This document shows positions 43,759 to 51,709 of a DNA stretch of 64,000 nucleotides, in pieces. The position numbers and the translations under genes were made by a program. This DNA is from Clostridiales bacterium. GTDB lineage: Bacteria > Bacillota > Clostridia > Saccharofermentanales > Saccharofermentanaceae. The DNA lies in contig JAFRQR010000020.1 of assembly GCA_017428545.1 (NCBI GenBank), positions 310,001-374,000 of the forward strand. The letters are read 5' to 3'. The notes under the pieces are model-generated. The model did not search any database and was not told where the DNA came from. It saw only the letters and a list, made by a program, of their open reading frames with translations. The first letter of the stretch is position 1; each line of letters starts with the position of its first letter.

Positions 43759-44241
43759 TCACACTTCTTTCTGCATATAGCCACAGGTAAACGGGAAGAA
43801 ATCGAATTTCTTCGTGCCGATATGCACCGCACCGAAGCTCTCATACCACTTCCGTAAGACGGTATTTTCTTCCACGATGGAGATATTTACGATCGTACAT
43901 CCGACGCTATGCGCATAGGAAAAAGCATGCTCCAGAAGAAGCTTTCCGATCCCCTGATGACGGTATTCAGGAAGGACAGCCAGGTTATTCAGTTCGCACT
44001 CCAGATTCTCCTGCATCGCCAGAGAATAGTATCCGCAGATATTTCCCTTCTCATCCACATAGACGAACATCGGACGGCCTTCTTCCAGCTGCGAATAGAG
44101 CCTGTCTTCCGACATAGCAAAAGCTGTGAAACGAGGTGCATTTTCCGTGGTAAAACCAAGCTCCCCCGCCACTGTCAGAAAACTCTTTCGGATCACATCC
44201 ACACACTGCGGGATCTCTTCCCGCTTCATTTCACGAATCAT
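43759..44241 (-). CDS. GNAT family N-acetyltransferase
   Basis: 160 residues from ATG 44241 (AAAGGAGAG upstream; the longer frame lacks a site). IREMKREEIPQCVDVIRKSF at the start, acetyl-CoA loop LAVLPEYRHQGIGKLLLEHA (about 88-107), then NTVLRKWYESFGAVHIG. Substrate unknown. It ends 7 bases before the RpiB-fusion gene and is likely co-transcribed with it. Confidence 0.88.
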   Translation of the reverse strand: MIREMKREEIPQCVDVIRKSFLTVAGELGFTTENAPRFTAFAMSEDRLYSQLEEGRPMFVYVDEKGNICGYYSLAMQENLECELNNLAVLPEYRHQGIGKLLLEHAFSYAHSVGCTIVNISIVEENTVLRKWYESFGAVHIGTKKFDFFPFTCGYMQKEV

Positions 44242-44368
44242 TTCGCAACTCTCCTTTCCGTCAGGATCTTTCTTCATACGACCGGGCTATCGTTTTTTTG
44301 AACACTAGCTATCGTATTTTTTCTTTAAGAAAAGTATATCATTCCCCGATGGAAAAGGCTTTATCCTT

Positions 44369-45091
44369 TCAGTATAGGATCTGCGGTGTGTGGTTCTTCC
44401 GCATCCTGGCGACGTTTCGGTTCATGACTTTTCTTCCGTAGTGGACATAGGCGAAGTCCTTGACTTTGCTCCAGGTCTGCTTGTGAAGAGTAAAGAAAGT
44501 ATCCGGATCGTCGAAGGTTCCGAAGTCTTTCACCATCGATGCATTCTGCACGAAAAGATCCTGTCCCCGCCAGGTCAGATCCAATGTTGTTAAGTCCGGC
44601 ACTGAAATAGCATATTTCTGAAAAGGACCCTTCTTCGGATTCTCTTTCTTCTTCACGCCCTGCACATAGGCTTCGTCCGTGATTACGCCTTCCAGTGCGA
44701 TCCATTTCCCGTCATAGAAAACCTCCACCCAGGTATGGGCGATCGTTTTTGGCGCCAGGATCGAGATGATGCCAGAGGTCGCACCTCTCTGAAAGCACTT
44801 GCTGACTTCCGATCCGTGAAGGCGGCAGGGGATCCCGCATCCGCGAAAGATAGCCATGAGAAGTGTCGCCTTCGTATTGCACTGACCATATCCGTCCGCG
44901 AGTACCTCTTCCGCGGTAAGCGTGTCGGAGCGGTTATATCCGAAAAGGATCTCATTTCGGACATAGTCATAGATCGCGCCGATTCTGTCGAATGTGTCGA
45001 GGTTTTCCCAGCCACGAGACTCGATCAGATTTCGGATCGGTGCGGCGTCATAGTTTACCATCGGGGTCTTCTTAAGATATTTATTTTCCAT
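44369..45091 (-). CDS. Transglutaminase-like cysteine peptidase domain protein
   Basis: 240 residues without signal peptide. LADGYGQCNTKATLLMAIFR holds the catalytic Cys (about 72), KTIAHTWVEVFYDGKWIALE the His (about 117) with a following acidic residue. These are the transglut_core motifs. Likely a cytoplasmic peptidase or amide-forming enzyme; substrate unknown. Confidence 0.82.
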   Translation of the reverse strand: MENKYLKKTPMVNYDAAPIRNLIESRGWENLDTFDRIGAIYDYVRNEILFGYNRSDTLTAEEVLADGYGQCNTKATLLMAIFRGCGIPCRLHGSEVSKCFQRGATSGIISILAPKTIAHTWVEVFYDGKWIALEGVITDEAYVQGVKKKENPKKGPFQKYAISVPDLTTLDLTWRGQDLFVQNASMVKDFGTFDDPDTFFTLHKQTWSKVKDFAYVHYGRKVMNRNVARMRKNHTPQILY

Positions 45092-45142
45092 ACTGTGCCT
45101 CTTTTCTTTTTCTTTTCTGGCATCAGTATAGAAAATCGGGGA

Positions 45143-45892
45143 TTAATAAACTTTCAGAAATTCGCTATCTTTTATGGTGCTTCTCGCCGGAAGTCCCATG
45201 AGTCTTTTTACCGTGGAGGCAAAATGCGACGGCGAGTCAAAGCCCGCATCCATCGCGGCATCCGTGATCTTTCTCCCGCTTAAGATATCCTGGAAAACTC
45301 TTTCCAGCTGGTGAAGAAGCAGATAGTCTTTCAAGGTGATCCCCACCTGCTCCGAGAAAAGATGCGACAGGCGGGACGAAGAAAGATGCAGTTCTTCCGC
45401 AAAGTGATCAACAGAGTGATCCGTGCAGCTGCAGTTCTCGAGCATGGAAAGGAACGCCGTGATCCGCTCATCCAGGTGCTTTTCGCAAGGTCCGGCGCCG
45501 ATCACCTCATAGAGTTTTTCCATCAGATTCGTGTAAGGTGCTTTTGAAAAAGAATCCATCATCGGACGGGCCAGCGCGGCCAATTCTTCCGTCTGAGCAT
45601 CTTCCAGTGCGAAATACTCTTTCCCGCTAAGAAGTGCGCTCAGTTTCCGCCCCATATCCGAGGCAGGTTCGATGACGCAGGTAAAAAGAAGCCCGTCATG
45701 AAACTTCACGGCATGTTTCACATTGACATTCACGAACAGGCAGCGGTCGTGGATCTTCTCCTTTCCCACCTTCATCTCCGGAACACCCTCAAGGAACAGG
45801 AAAAACTGGATCATGCCGTGGCTGTGCGTCGCGGCTTCGAGACGATCCGTCAGTGATGCGATCTTATCGATATCCCAGTAGATCCGGTTCAT
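45143..45892 (-). CDS. AraC family transcriptional regulator
   Basis: 249 residues. An N-terminal cupin-like sensor (HSHGMIQFFLFLEG, about 23-36) and a C-terminal double HTH (about 150-240): VDHFAEELHLSSSRLSHLF, then ITDAAMDAGFDSPSHFASTVKRLMGLPA. It regulates an unknown, probably nearby, target. The start codon lies 4 bases after the MmcQ-like gene stop. Confidence 0.88.
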   Translation of the reverse strand: MNRIYWDIDKIASLTDRLEAATHSHGMIQFFLFLEGVPEMKVGKEKIHDRCLFVNVNVKHAVKFHDGLLFTCVIEPASDMGRKLSALLSGKEYFALEDAQTEELAALARPMMDSFSKAPYTNLMEKLYEVIGAGPCEKHLDERITAFLSMLENCSCTDHSVDHFAEELHLSSSRLSHLFSEQVGITLKDYLLLHQLERVFQDILSGRKITDAAMDAGFDSPSHFASTVKRLMGLPARSTIKDSEFLKVY

Positions 45893-45896
45893 GACT

Positions 45897-46268
45897 TTAC
45901 TTCTTCCTCCGTTTGGGAAGCGTCGCCTCGAAGCTCACCTGCAAAAGCCCGGTCACCCGGTCAAAACCGACCGTCCCGTCGAGGAGCACCGTCACCCAGT
46001 GCTGCTTATTCATGTGATACGCAGGAAGGATCCCGTCCTCATGCACGAGCATGTCATGGAGGATGACGTCGTCGATCTTAAGATTCATGCAAGAGACACG
46101 TTCTTTTCCGGGAAGGCCCAGAAGCTCCCTTCGTACCTCCATGATCAGCGCGAACCACTTTTTGTTCTCCCGATGACGAAAGACAGCGCTCGTGTCATCT
46201 CCGTCCCACGGAAACTCCGGATCCACACCATACTGATCGGCAATATATTCCGTGATTTTACTTCGCAT
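45897..46268 (-). CDS. MmcQ/YjbR family DNA-binding-like protein
   Basis: 123 residues from ATG 46268 (GGAAGGGA upstream). PEFPWDGDDTSAVFRHRENKKWFALIM and YHMNKQHWVTVLLDG match the MmcQ/YjbR (CyaY-like) fold. Function of the family is unsettled. Tightly packed with the AraC gene. Confidence 0.85.
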   Translation of the reverse strand: MRSKITEYIADQYGVDPEFPWDGDDTSAVFRHRENKKWFALIMEVRRELLGLPGKERVSCMNLKIDDVILHDMLVHEDGILPAYHMNKQHWVTVLLDGTVGFDRVTGLLQVSFEATLPKRRKK

Positions 46269-46269
46269 A

Positions 46270-47571
46270 TTATCCCTTCCAGTTAATTCCGAGATCTTCA
46301 AATGAAGTATCGAACCAGATCATACCTTTGTCAAGACTCTCCAGGAAGTTGTCATGCAGATCCCAGACCAGATCGATAAATTCCTCTTTTGAATAGTAGA
46401 CGCAGTGGTCAACATCTTCGATCGTCTTCTTAATCTCGTCTTCCGTCATGTCTTCCCAGGCAGTGTGGATCGCCCTGGTCTCCGAATCTGTGATATAAAG
46501 ATTCACATCACTTGCTTTAACCAATGCTTCCTTTGAAGCGAATATCTTATCGAATTCGCCCGGAGCCGCAGAGATGATCAGGTGATACCTGAACAGATCA
46601 GTGGTAACGCTCGGGTCTCCTTTGACAGGAACGCTGCCTTCTTCCAGACTGAAATCGATCGTTAGATCAATACCGTCACCATCGTCAAGGATATTGATCG
46701 TACAATCCTTGGAAATCTGATAGCCGTCCTGGTTGTGATAGAACAGTTCACTATCATTCTTTCCACGGCAGATATACTGCACGTAATCACCGGCGTCGAT
46801 CATATAGGACGTGTTTTGTCCATATGCGCTACTCCATTCTTCGGAAAAGTACTCGTTCAGGTCTCTTATGACCCCGTACAAGTACTCTGTCCAGACCATG
46901 CCACAGTCACTGCAGATGCCGTTTTCAAACTTATGCTCATTCGTAATGGTGGTTTCCGTGCTCAGCGTGTCAGTCGGATCGACCGAACGGTACTTTTCTC
47001 CCAGAGAAATACCACTGTCTTCCAGCGTCATATTTAATTCGGGAAAAGCACAGTCCGACAGCGCGATCAGTCTTGCATACATGATGGAAATATCCTTTTT
47101 AACATCTTCACCATGCACACCCAAAGCAGAATCGTCATAGATATCAAATGTTTTCGGTGTGCCGCTTATCATATCATCGATATTTTTTTCGATATCTTTC
47201 ATCCCGATCTTATAATCATCTCCGGAAACATAGAACCTGCTGTCAGCATAAGAAAGATCAGCCTTTACCGCCACTTCTTCCTTGTCAGGGTAAAGATTGA
47301 TTTCAAGATTCTGACCCCTGCAAGTCGAATAGCAAAAAGAGATCGATCTTTCAGAAAAATAAAATAATCCATTTCCTCTGATCTCATCAGTACTGATCCA
47401 GATAGGCTTTCCTCCTTCCGGGTACTTCGATTCGTATAAACCTTTGACGTTTTCATACCAGTTTTTATCCAATTCTTTAAAAACCGGTCCCTCCGAATCA
47501 GACTTACCGCATCCGCAGAAGCAGAAAGACAAGATCGCAATGCTCGTAAATACAACAAACAACTTTTTCAT
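46270..47571 (-). CDS. Large lipoprotein of unknown function
   Basis: 433 residues. Lipobox FCGC (Cys about 21; CFCGCGKSDS). The mature region has alternating beta segments and a short Cys pair motif ENGICSDCGMVW near 215-227, a rubredoxin-like or zinc-knuckle feature. GGAGGGG precedes the start. No family recognised. It abuts the MmcQ-like gene by 1 base. Confidence 0.6.
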   Translation of the reverse strand: MKKLFVVFTSIAILSFCFCGCGKSDSEGPVFKELDKNWYENVKGLYESKYPEGGKPIWISTDEIRGNGLFYFSERSISFCYSTCRGQNLEINLYPDKEEVAVKADLSYADSRFYVSGDDYKIGMKDIEKNIDDMISGTPKTFDIYDDSALGVHGEDVKKDISIMYARLIALSDCAFPELNMTLEDSGISLGEKYRSVDPTDTLSTETTITNEHKFENGICSDCGMVWTEYLYGVIRDLNEYFSEEWSSAYGQNTSYMIDAGDYVQYICRGKNDSELFYHNQDGYQISKDCTINILDDGDGIDLTIDFSLEEGSVPVKGDPSVTTDLFRYHLIISAAPGEFDKIFASKEALVKASDVNLYITDSETRAIHTAWEDMTEDEIKKTIEDVDHCVYYSKEEFIDLVWDLHDNFLESLDKGMIWFDTSFEDLGINWKG

Positions 47572-47706
47572 ATTCCAACCCCTCCAGAAAATCTATGAGA
47601 CCATTGTAGCAAACCCCGTATCTCCGCAAAAGGATAAACAATAGCCACATAGGTCTTGCAATAATCGCATGGTTAGGAAAATAGACTTCGTATAATGCAC
47701 ATAGGA

Positions 47707-47731
47707 AAAGCCCGCCGGCAATACCGACGGG
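47707..47731 (-). terminator. GC-rich hairpin after the lipoprotein gene
   Basis: GCCCGCCGG pairs with CCGACGGGC (one mismatch) around CAATA, about 55 bases beyond the stop at 47786. AAAAG to its left becomes a short T-run for minus-strand transcripts. Confidence 0.5.
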
Positions 47732-47785
47732 CCCTTCTGGCTTTTGGGATTATAGGAAACAATCAAACGGATGGATACGCCTGAT

Positions 47786-48436
47786 TTAGGTCATGCTTCT
47801 CATCAGGGACGAACTGCCGACATAAGAACTGTCGAAAGCTTCTTCCTCCCAGGTGCCGTAATACTCCAGTGTATCCTTATCTTCAACGCTGGTACGGTAG
47901 GTGTACTGAGAGCCGTTTTCTCCCTGTGCCTGAATCAAAAATCCGTTGTCTTCTGTCTTCTCCATACGGCTGATCTTATCGGCATGATCCTCGACAAACT
48001 TATCGTCTTCCATGCTGCCGTACTTGATCTCCGTGTCCGTAAACTCAACATAGTATTTCGGACCATCATCACCGATCGATACGGAATGCCACGTGCCGTC
48101 TAATGCAGCGGCATCAGATTCCAAGGACGGATACTGCAAAGGCTCCTGCTCTGTATCATCTCCGGCGGTCTTATCCTCTATTCCTGCCGGGTTATTGTCC
48201 GGGGTTACCGGCTCGACGTCTGATTTCACCGAATCAGGATCTTCTTTTACCGAATCGGAGTTGGTATCCACGGAAACCGGAAAATCATTTATGACATCGT
48301 CTGCAGTTTCCATGATGATGCTCGTTGGCGTATTTTTGCTTTCTGTTCCTTTCGTAGTTTCTTCTGAATCGTTACCACATCCGGCAAGCCCGAAGACCAT
48401 CATCGCCGAAAGTAATACTGCAATAGTCTTTTTCAT
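47786..48436 (-). CDS. Lipoprotein with acidic linker, unknown function
   Basis: 216 residues from ATG 48436 (AAAGGAGAA upstream). Lipobox GLAGC (Cys about 19), an acidic D/S/T/V linker (about 22-105, with SDSVKEDPDSVKSD), then a small beta domain DGTWHSVSIGDDGPKYYVEF typical of lipocalin-like secreted domains. A GC hairpin at 47708-47731 downstream could terminate it. Confidence 0.65.
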   Translation of the reverse strand: MKKTIAVLLSAMMVFGLAGCGNDSEETTKGTESKNTPTSIIMETADDVINDFPVSVDTNSDSVKEDPDSVKSDVEPVTPDNNPAGIEDKTAGDDTEQEPLQYPSLESDAAALDGTWHSVSIGDDGPKYYVEFTDTEIKYGSMEDDKFVEDHADKISRMEKTEDNGFLIQAQGENGSQYTYRTSVEDKDTLEYYGTWEEEAFDSSYVGSSSLMRSMT

Positions 48437-48529
48437 GTTTTCTCCTTTCAAAAACAAGATATGATTTAACCGAAAAGCGCCTTGTTTCAAGCACTTTCAG
48501 GTTGGTTAAATTTTACCATCGAACGCTTT

Positions 48530-48704
48530 GTCACCAAGTGACAGAAGGGTTATGTGACTATATTGAAAGGATGTGATCTGAAGATCTCCACCACTTCTTA
48601 CCGCCCTCATCAGAAGATACGATTTTTGTTAATTAATTCTTATCCCGAATGACACTTTTGTCATACTCCTCATATTTTGTTGACTTCGATTTACGCCCTA
48701 TATT
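48530..48704 (+). promoter_or_regulatory. Divergent control region with two palindromes and a candidate promoter
   Basis: The 335-base gap 48437-48771 has no gene. It holds TGTCACCAAGTGACA (48530-48544, 6-bp arms), ATGACACTTTTGTCAT (48649-48664, 6-bp arms) and, just downstream, TTGTTG-16-TATATT (48677-48704), a plausible promoter for the secreted protein at 48772. Both palindromes share the half-site TGNCA and may bind one regulator. Confidence 0.45.
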
Positions 48705-48771
48705 ATCGTAGAAATTGGCAAACGTTCGGGGTAAAAAATCCCGGACACATAAAAAATTGGAGGTATATATC

Positions 48772-49113
48772 ATGAAAAAAACCAGAGTTATTTCACTGGC
48801 TCTTGTTGCCATGCTGTTTTTCTCACTTACAGCATTTACACCGGCAGCAAAAGCCGTCAAAGCAGGCAGCAATTTAGGCACGCCAATCACCCTTCAGGCG
48901 AAGAAAGCATGTAGTCATAACTACATCACCACGCAGTATGGAGATTGGGAACTAAGAGAAAAATTCGATTGTAATGGCAATTCCGCGATAACGAAATACA
49001 CATACAGACGCACAGTTACCGAAGTATGCACAAAATGCGCGAACGTAAAAACCCACTATGAATACAAATACGTATATAAATGGTACGACCTGATTACAAT
49101 CAATGAACGATAA
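48772..49113 (+). CDS. Small secreted protein with Cys/Tyr-rich domain
   Basis: 113 residues. A cleavable signal peptide (VISLALVAMLFFSLTAFTPAAKA, no lipobox Cys). The mature part has ACSHNYITTQYGDWELREKF, CNGNSAITKYTYRR and VCTKCANVKTHYEYKYVYKW: four cysteines spaced like a disulfide or zinc motif. GGAGGT precedes the ATG. No family recognised. Own promoter and terminator make it a standalone secreted product. Confidence 0.65.
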   Translation: MKKTRVISLALVAMLFFSLTAFTPAAKAVKAGSNLGTPITLQAKKACSHNYITTQYGDWELREKFDCNGNSAITKYTYRRTVTEVCTKCANVKTHYEYKYVYKWYDLITINER

Positions 49114-49162
49114 GGTACGTGAATAATTCCATCCGAATCAAAAATGACAGCATCTGAAATGG

Positions 49163-49193
49163 CCCCTGGAGCACTTCGCTTCAGGGGTCTTTC
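49163..49193 (+). terminator. Rho-independent terminator
   Basis: CCCCTGGAGC / GCTTCAGGGG (10 pairs, one G-U) with ACTTC loop, then TCTTTC. It follows the secreted protein gene. Confidence 0.75.
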
Positions 49194-49225
49194 TTATCTG
49201 ATCTTATCCATATGCTCGCACCAGA

Positions 49226-49903
49226 TCAAGGCAGCTGTCCGAGATACTCCTTGCTGCTGTCTTTTCGGATCTTCTCACAGATGGTACGGACCTCATCTAA
49301 AAGATACTTCCGTTCTTCCTCAAATCCTTCTACGTCGTCCAGAGCCATCACGTATTTTGACTTCTCCTCACGGGGATTCCATTCGACGAGAAACGCCAAC
49401 ATAATAAAGTCAAAAGAATCCGTGATGCCGAATTCCGGTTCGCTGATATGCGGCGTGACGATATCCCTTACGGTCTCCCCGTCACGAAGAAGCCGCAGAT
49501 ACAGGTTCTTTTCATCATGAATGGTCACGGCTTTCATATCAATATCATATCTTTCGCCGAGAAGGTCTTTGACAAGCGCATGCGCTTCTTCACGGATGCT
49601 TTCGACAAGGGATCCGACGCGCTTTTCCATCTCTTCTTCACTGAGGATCTCTTCCGCTTCATCCGACATGGCAAAAGTATCTTTGTACTCGATCTTGTTC
49701 TTTTTGATCAGGTCAAAGATGTTCGGCGTAAAATCCTCAAGAGTTAGAAAGCCCTTGTAGATATACTCTTCTTTTTCGTATGTGCGGAATACGGTCTTCT
49801 TAGGTTCCAAAACTTCGATACTGCGTATGTCCGAATACGGGATCACGCTCGTTTTCAGAAGCTTTTTCACCGTAATTCCATTGCCATCTAATAAAACATC
49901 CAT
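49226..49903 (-). CDS. Cytoplasmic protein of unknown function
   Basis: 225 residues from ATG 49903, with GAGGTAATTGAT before it. Opens with MDVLLDGNGITVKKLLKTS and SVIPYSDIRSIEVLEPKKT, a PH-like or DUF-type beta start. The remainder is an acidic helical domain (SDEAEEILSEEEMEKRVG). No catalytic motif or membrane segment seen. Confidence 0.55.
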   Translation of the reverse strand: MDVLLDGNGITVKKLLKTSVIPYSDIRSIEVLEPKKTVFRTYEKEEYIYKGFLTLEDFTPNIFDLIKKNKIEYKDTFAMSDEAEEILSEEEMEKRVGSLVESIREEAHALVKDLLGERYDIDMKAVTIHDEKNLYLRLLRDGETVRDIVTPHISEPEFGITDSFDFIMLAFLVEWNPREEKSKYVMALDDVEGFEEERKYLLDEVRTICEKIRKDSSKEYLGQLP

Positions 49904-49995
49904 ATCAATTACCTCGCAAAGCCGATTATAACATAGCAACAGCTTTCCCAGGTGACATCAGGAGATACTCTTCTGCCGGATTTTCTGTATGCTTT

Positions 49996-50514
49996 CTATT
50001 CCTGTTCGGGAAGTGAGATCGTGACCGTAACCGGTCCTTCTCCGAAGATCTCCAGAAGCTCTTCCTCCGTCACGGAATTGATCGTGGCAACGGTCACGCA
50101 TTCGCACTCATTTTCCCTCGTAATGATACGAAGCACTTCATTGCCCTCAGGCGTCTCGCACATGACGATACTTCCGGGTTTACACATAACATCAGGGCCG
50201 GAGCCGTATCCTTGAAGATCCTCCACATACCCTTCTTTTCCGAAATCCCAGTCATCCATCTCGACGGTGATGGATCTCTTCTCATAAAGCATGTCCTCAA
50301 ACAGATAGGTGTTATACGTAGCAGGATCCCATTGCGCGTGAAGTTCTCTGCCGTTCACTTCGATGATCAGATCCGTCACATCCCAGTTACGGTTATTCTT
50401 CATGGCGACGAGAACACCGATATTCGAAACATAGCACACGATCGGTCCTTTTTCCGCATCTTCCGTCGTCGTGTACGTATATTCGTAAAAATACTTGGCA
50501 TACGAAAGATCCAC
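49996..50514 (-). CDS. C-terminal half of a frame-split secreted lipoprotein
   Basis: Coding-like sequence in a frame shifted by one from the gene ending at 50517: LGVDLSYAKYFYEYTYTTTE, then VCYVSNIGVLVAMKN and VTEEELLEIFGEGPVTVTISL. It has no signal peptide and no ribosome site; a GTG at 50514 lies just after the upstream stop. The frame is open to 50628, overlapping the preceding gene. Either an indel split one lipoprotein of about 400 residues, or this is a coupled second cistron starting at GTG. Confidence 0.5.
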   Translation of the reverse strand: MDLSYAKYFYEYTYTTTEDAEKGPIVCYVSNIGVLVAMKNNRNWDVTDLIIEVNGRELHAQWDPATYNTYLFEDMLYEKRSITVEMDDWDFGKEGYVEDLQGYGSGPDVMCKPGSIVMCETPEGNEVLRIITRENECECVTVATINSVTEEELLEIFGEGPVTVTISLPEQE

Positions 50515-50516
50515 TC

Positions 50517-51224
50517 CTAATTCGAGAACAACATCATCGGGGAGCTGATTACTCTTTTGACCTGCGGGCTGGAAAGATTTGTGACAGTATCCAGAAGTCC
50601 TTGATATCCTCCGATCCTGTTCTGACACGGGATGGAGAAATCCGGATCGAAATATCCGCTTGCACGATCGACGACTTCCATCAGAGCCGGGACATTATAG
50701 CAGTACCCACTGTATATGCTGTGTCTCTCCCTGCTTTCGTCATAATAGGCAAAACTATACATCGTTCCATCACACACATCCTCGCTGTAGCCGGAAAAGG
50801 CCTTTCCATCACCATAATCCATACAGAACTGATAGAAAACAGATAATTCATAATCCGAGAGCGTCACAACATTTTTGACGGGATCACTCATCGAGTGATA
50901 GCAGGTCCTTTCCAGTTGTCCGTTATAGTAAACGGTAAAAGAAGCATCCCTGTTATCGTCTTCATAGTAATCATACGGTCCCTCATCTTCACAATAGATC
51001 GTAAGCATGGGCCCGTCGATGCTCTTAAGCTCATCCGCACTCTTCGTCGGGTCAGAAGCTGATGTAGTCGGAGGTACGATCTTCATCGTATCTTCGGTCT
51101 CAACATGCGTTTCCCGAGTGCTTTTCTTTTTTGAATCCTTATCCTTGCACGCAGTGAAAGATACCATTACTCCGGCCGCCATAACCGCAGCCGCCACTCT
51201 GTTTTTAAAAACAACACACCTCAT
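50517..51224 (-). CDS. Lipoprotein, possibly truncated by frameshift
   Basis: 235 residues from ATG 51224 (GGAGGACATT upstream). Lipobox FTAC (Cys about 22), then KDKDSKKKS, a short S/T/E linker and a domain with IYCEDEGPYDYYEDDNRDASF and a Tyr-rich YSFAYYDESRERHSIYSGY. The last about 10 codons (SSPMMLFSN) look unnatural, and the neighbouring frame resumes coding at once, which suggests an indel near 50535-50570. Confidence 0.6.
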   Translation of the reverse strand: MRCVVFKNRVAAAVMAAGVMVSFTACKDKDSKKKSTRETHVETEDTMKIVPPTTSASDPTKSADELKSIDGPMLTIYCEDEGPYDYYEDDNRDASFTVYYNGQLERTCYHSMSDPVKNVVTLSDYELSVFYQFCMDYGDGKAFSGYSEDVCDGTMYSFAYYDESRERHSIYSGYCYNVPALMEVVDRASGYFDPDFSIPCQNRIGGYQGLLDTVTNLSSPQVKRVISSPMMLFSN

Positions 51225-51325
51225 ATGAATGTCCTCCATGCAAATAAGACGATACTTCATATGGATATGTTGCATATTGCTTTGATCTGTACTTGAATAG
51301 ATGCTTGATATCTACTTACTACCAC

Positions 51326-51682
51326 TCACTTTTGCTTTCCGCCGATGCCCCAGTTTTCAAGATCTGGTTCTTCGATAACGATAAAAACATCCGAAGGATC
51401 GACCGAAAGTCTTTCCTTCAGGGAACCCGTGATGTTCTCGATCAGATCCTTCTTCTGTTCTTTCGTTCTTCCGGGAAAGAACTTCATTTCAATGATCATA
51501 AAATCATCCGTCTTAAATGACGGGATCTCAAAATTTTCCCGGTCATATTCCGTGATGCGCTGGAATCTGTCCCAGTCCTCAATTCCGATTGCATCGACCA
51601 GCCCCTGATGGATGCAGTCGAGAACGGTCTTCTTATATTCCGGGGATCTCCCCTTCAGCATGGCTACATTTACTATCGGCAT
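51326..51682 (-). CDS. Tautomerase-family protein (4-oxalocrotonate-tautomerase-like)
   Basis: 118 residues beginning MPIVNVAMLKGRSPEYKKTV, which exposes Pro1, the general base of the tautomerase superfamily once Met is removed. A second half ends EMKFFPGRTKEQKKDLIENI and SDVFIVIEEPDLENWGIGG, so it is a double-length subunit like MSAD/cis-CaaD relatives. Substrate unknown. Confidence 0.8.
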   Translation of the reverse strand: MPIVNVAMLKGRSPEYKKTVLDCIHQGLVDAIGIEDWDRFQRITEYDRENFEIPSFKTDDFMIIEMKFFPGRTKEQKKDLIENITGSLKERLSVDPSDVFIVIEEPDLENWGIGGKQK

Positions 51683-51709
51683 ATTCTCCTTTGCCTCCTG
51701 CTCACTTTT

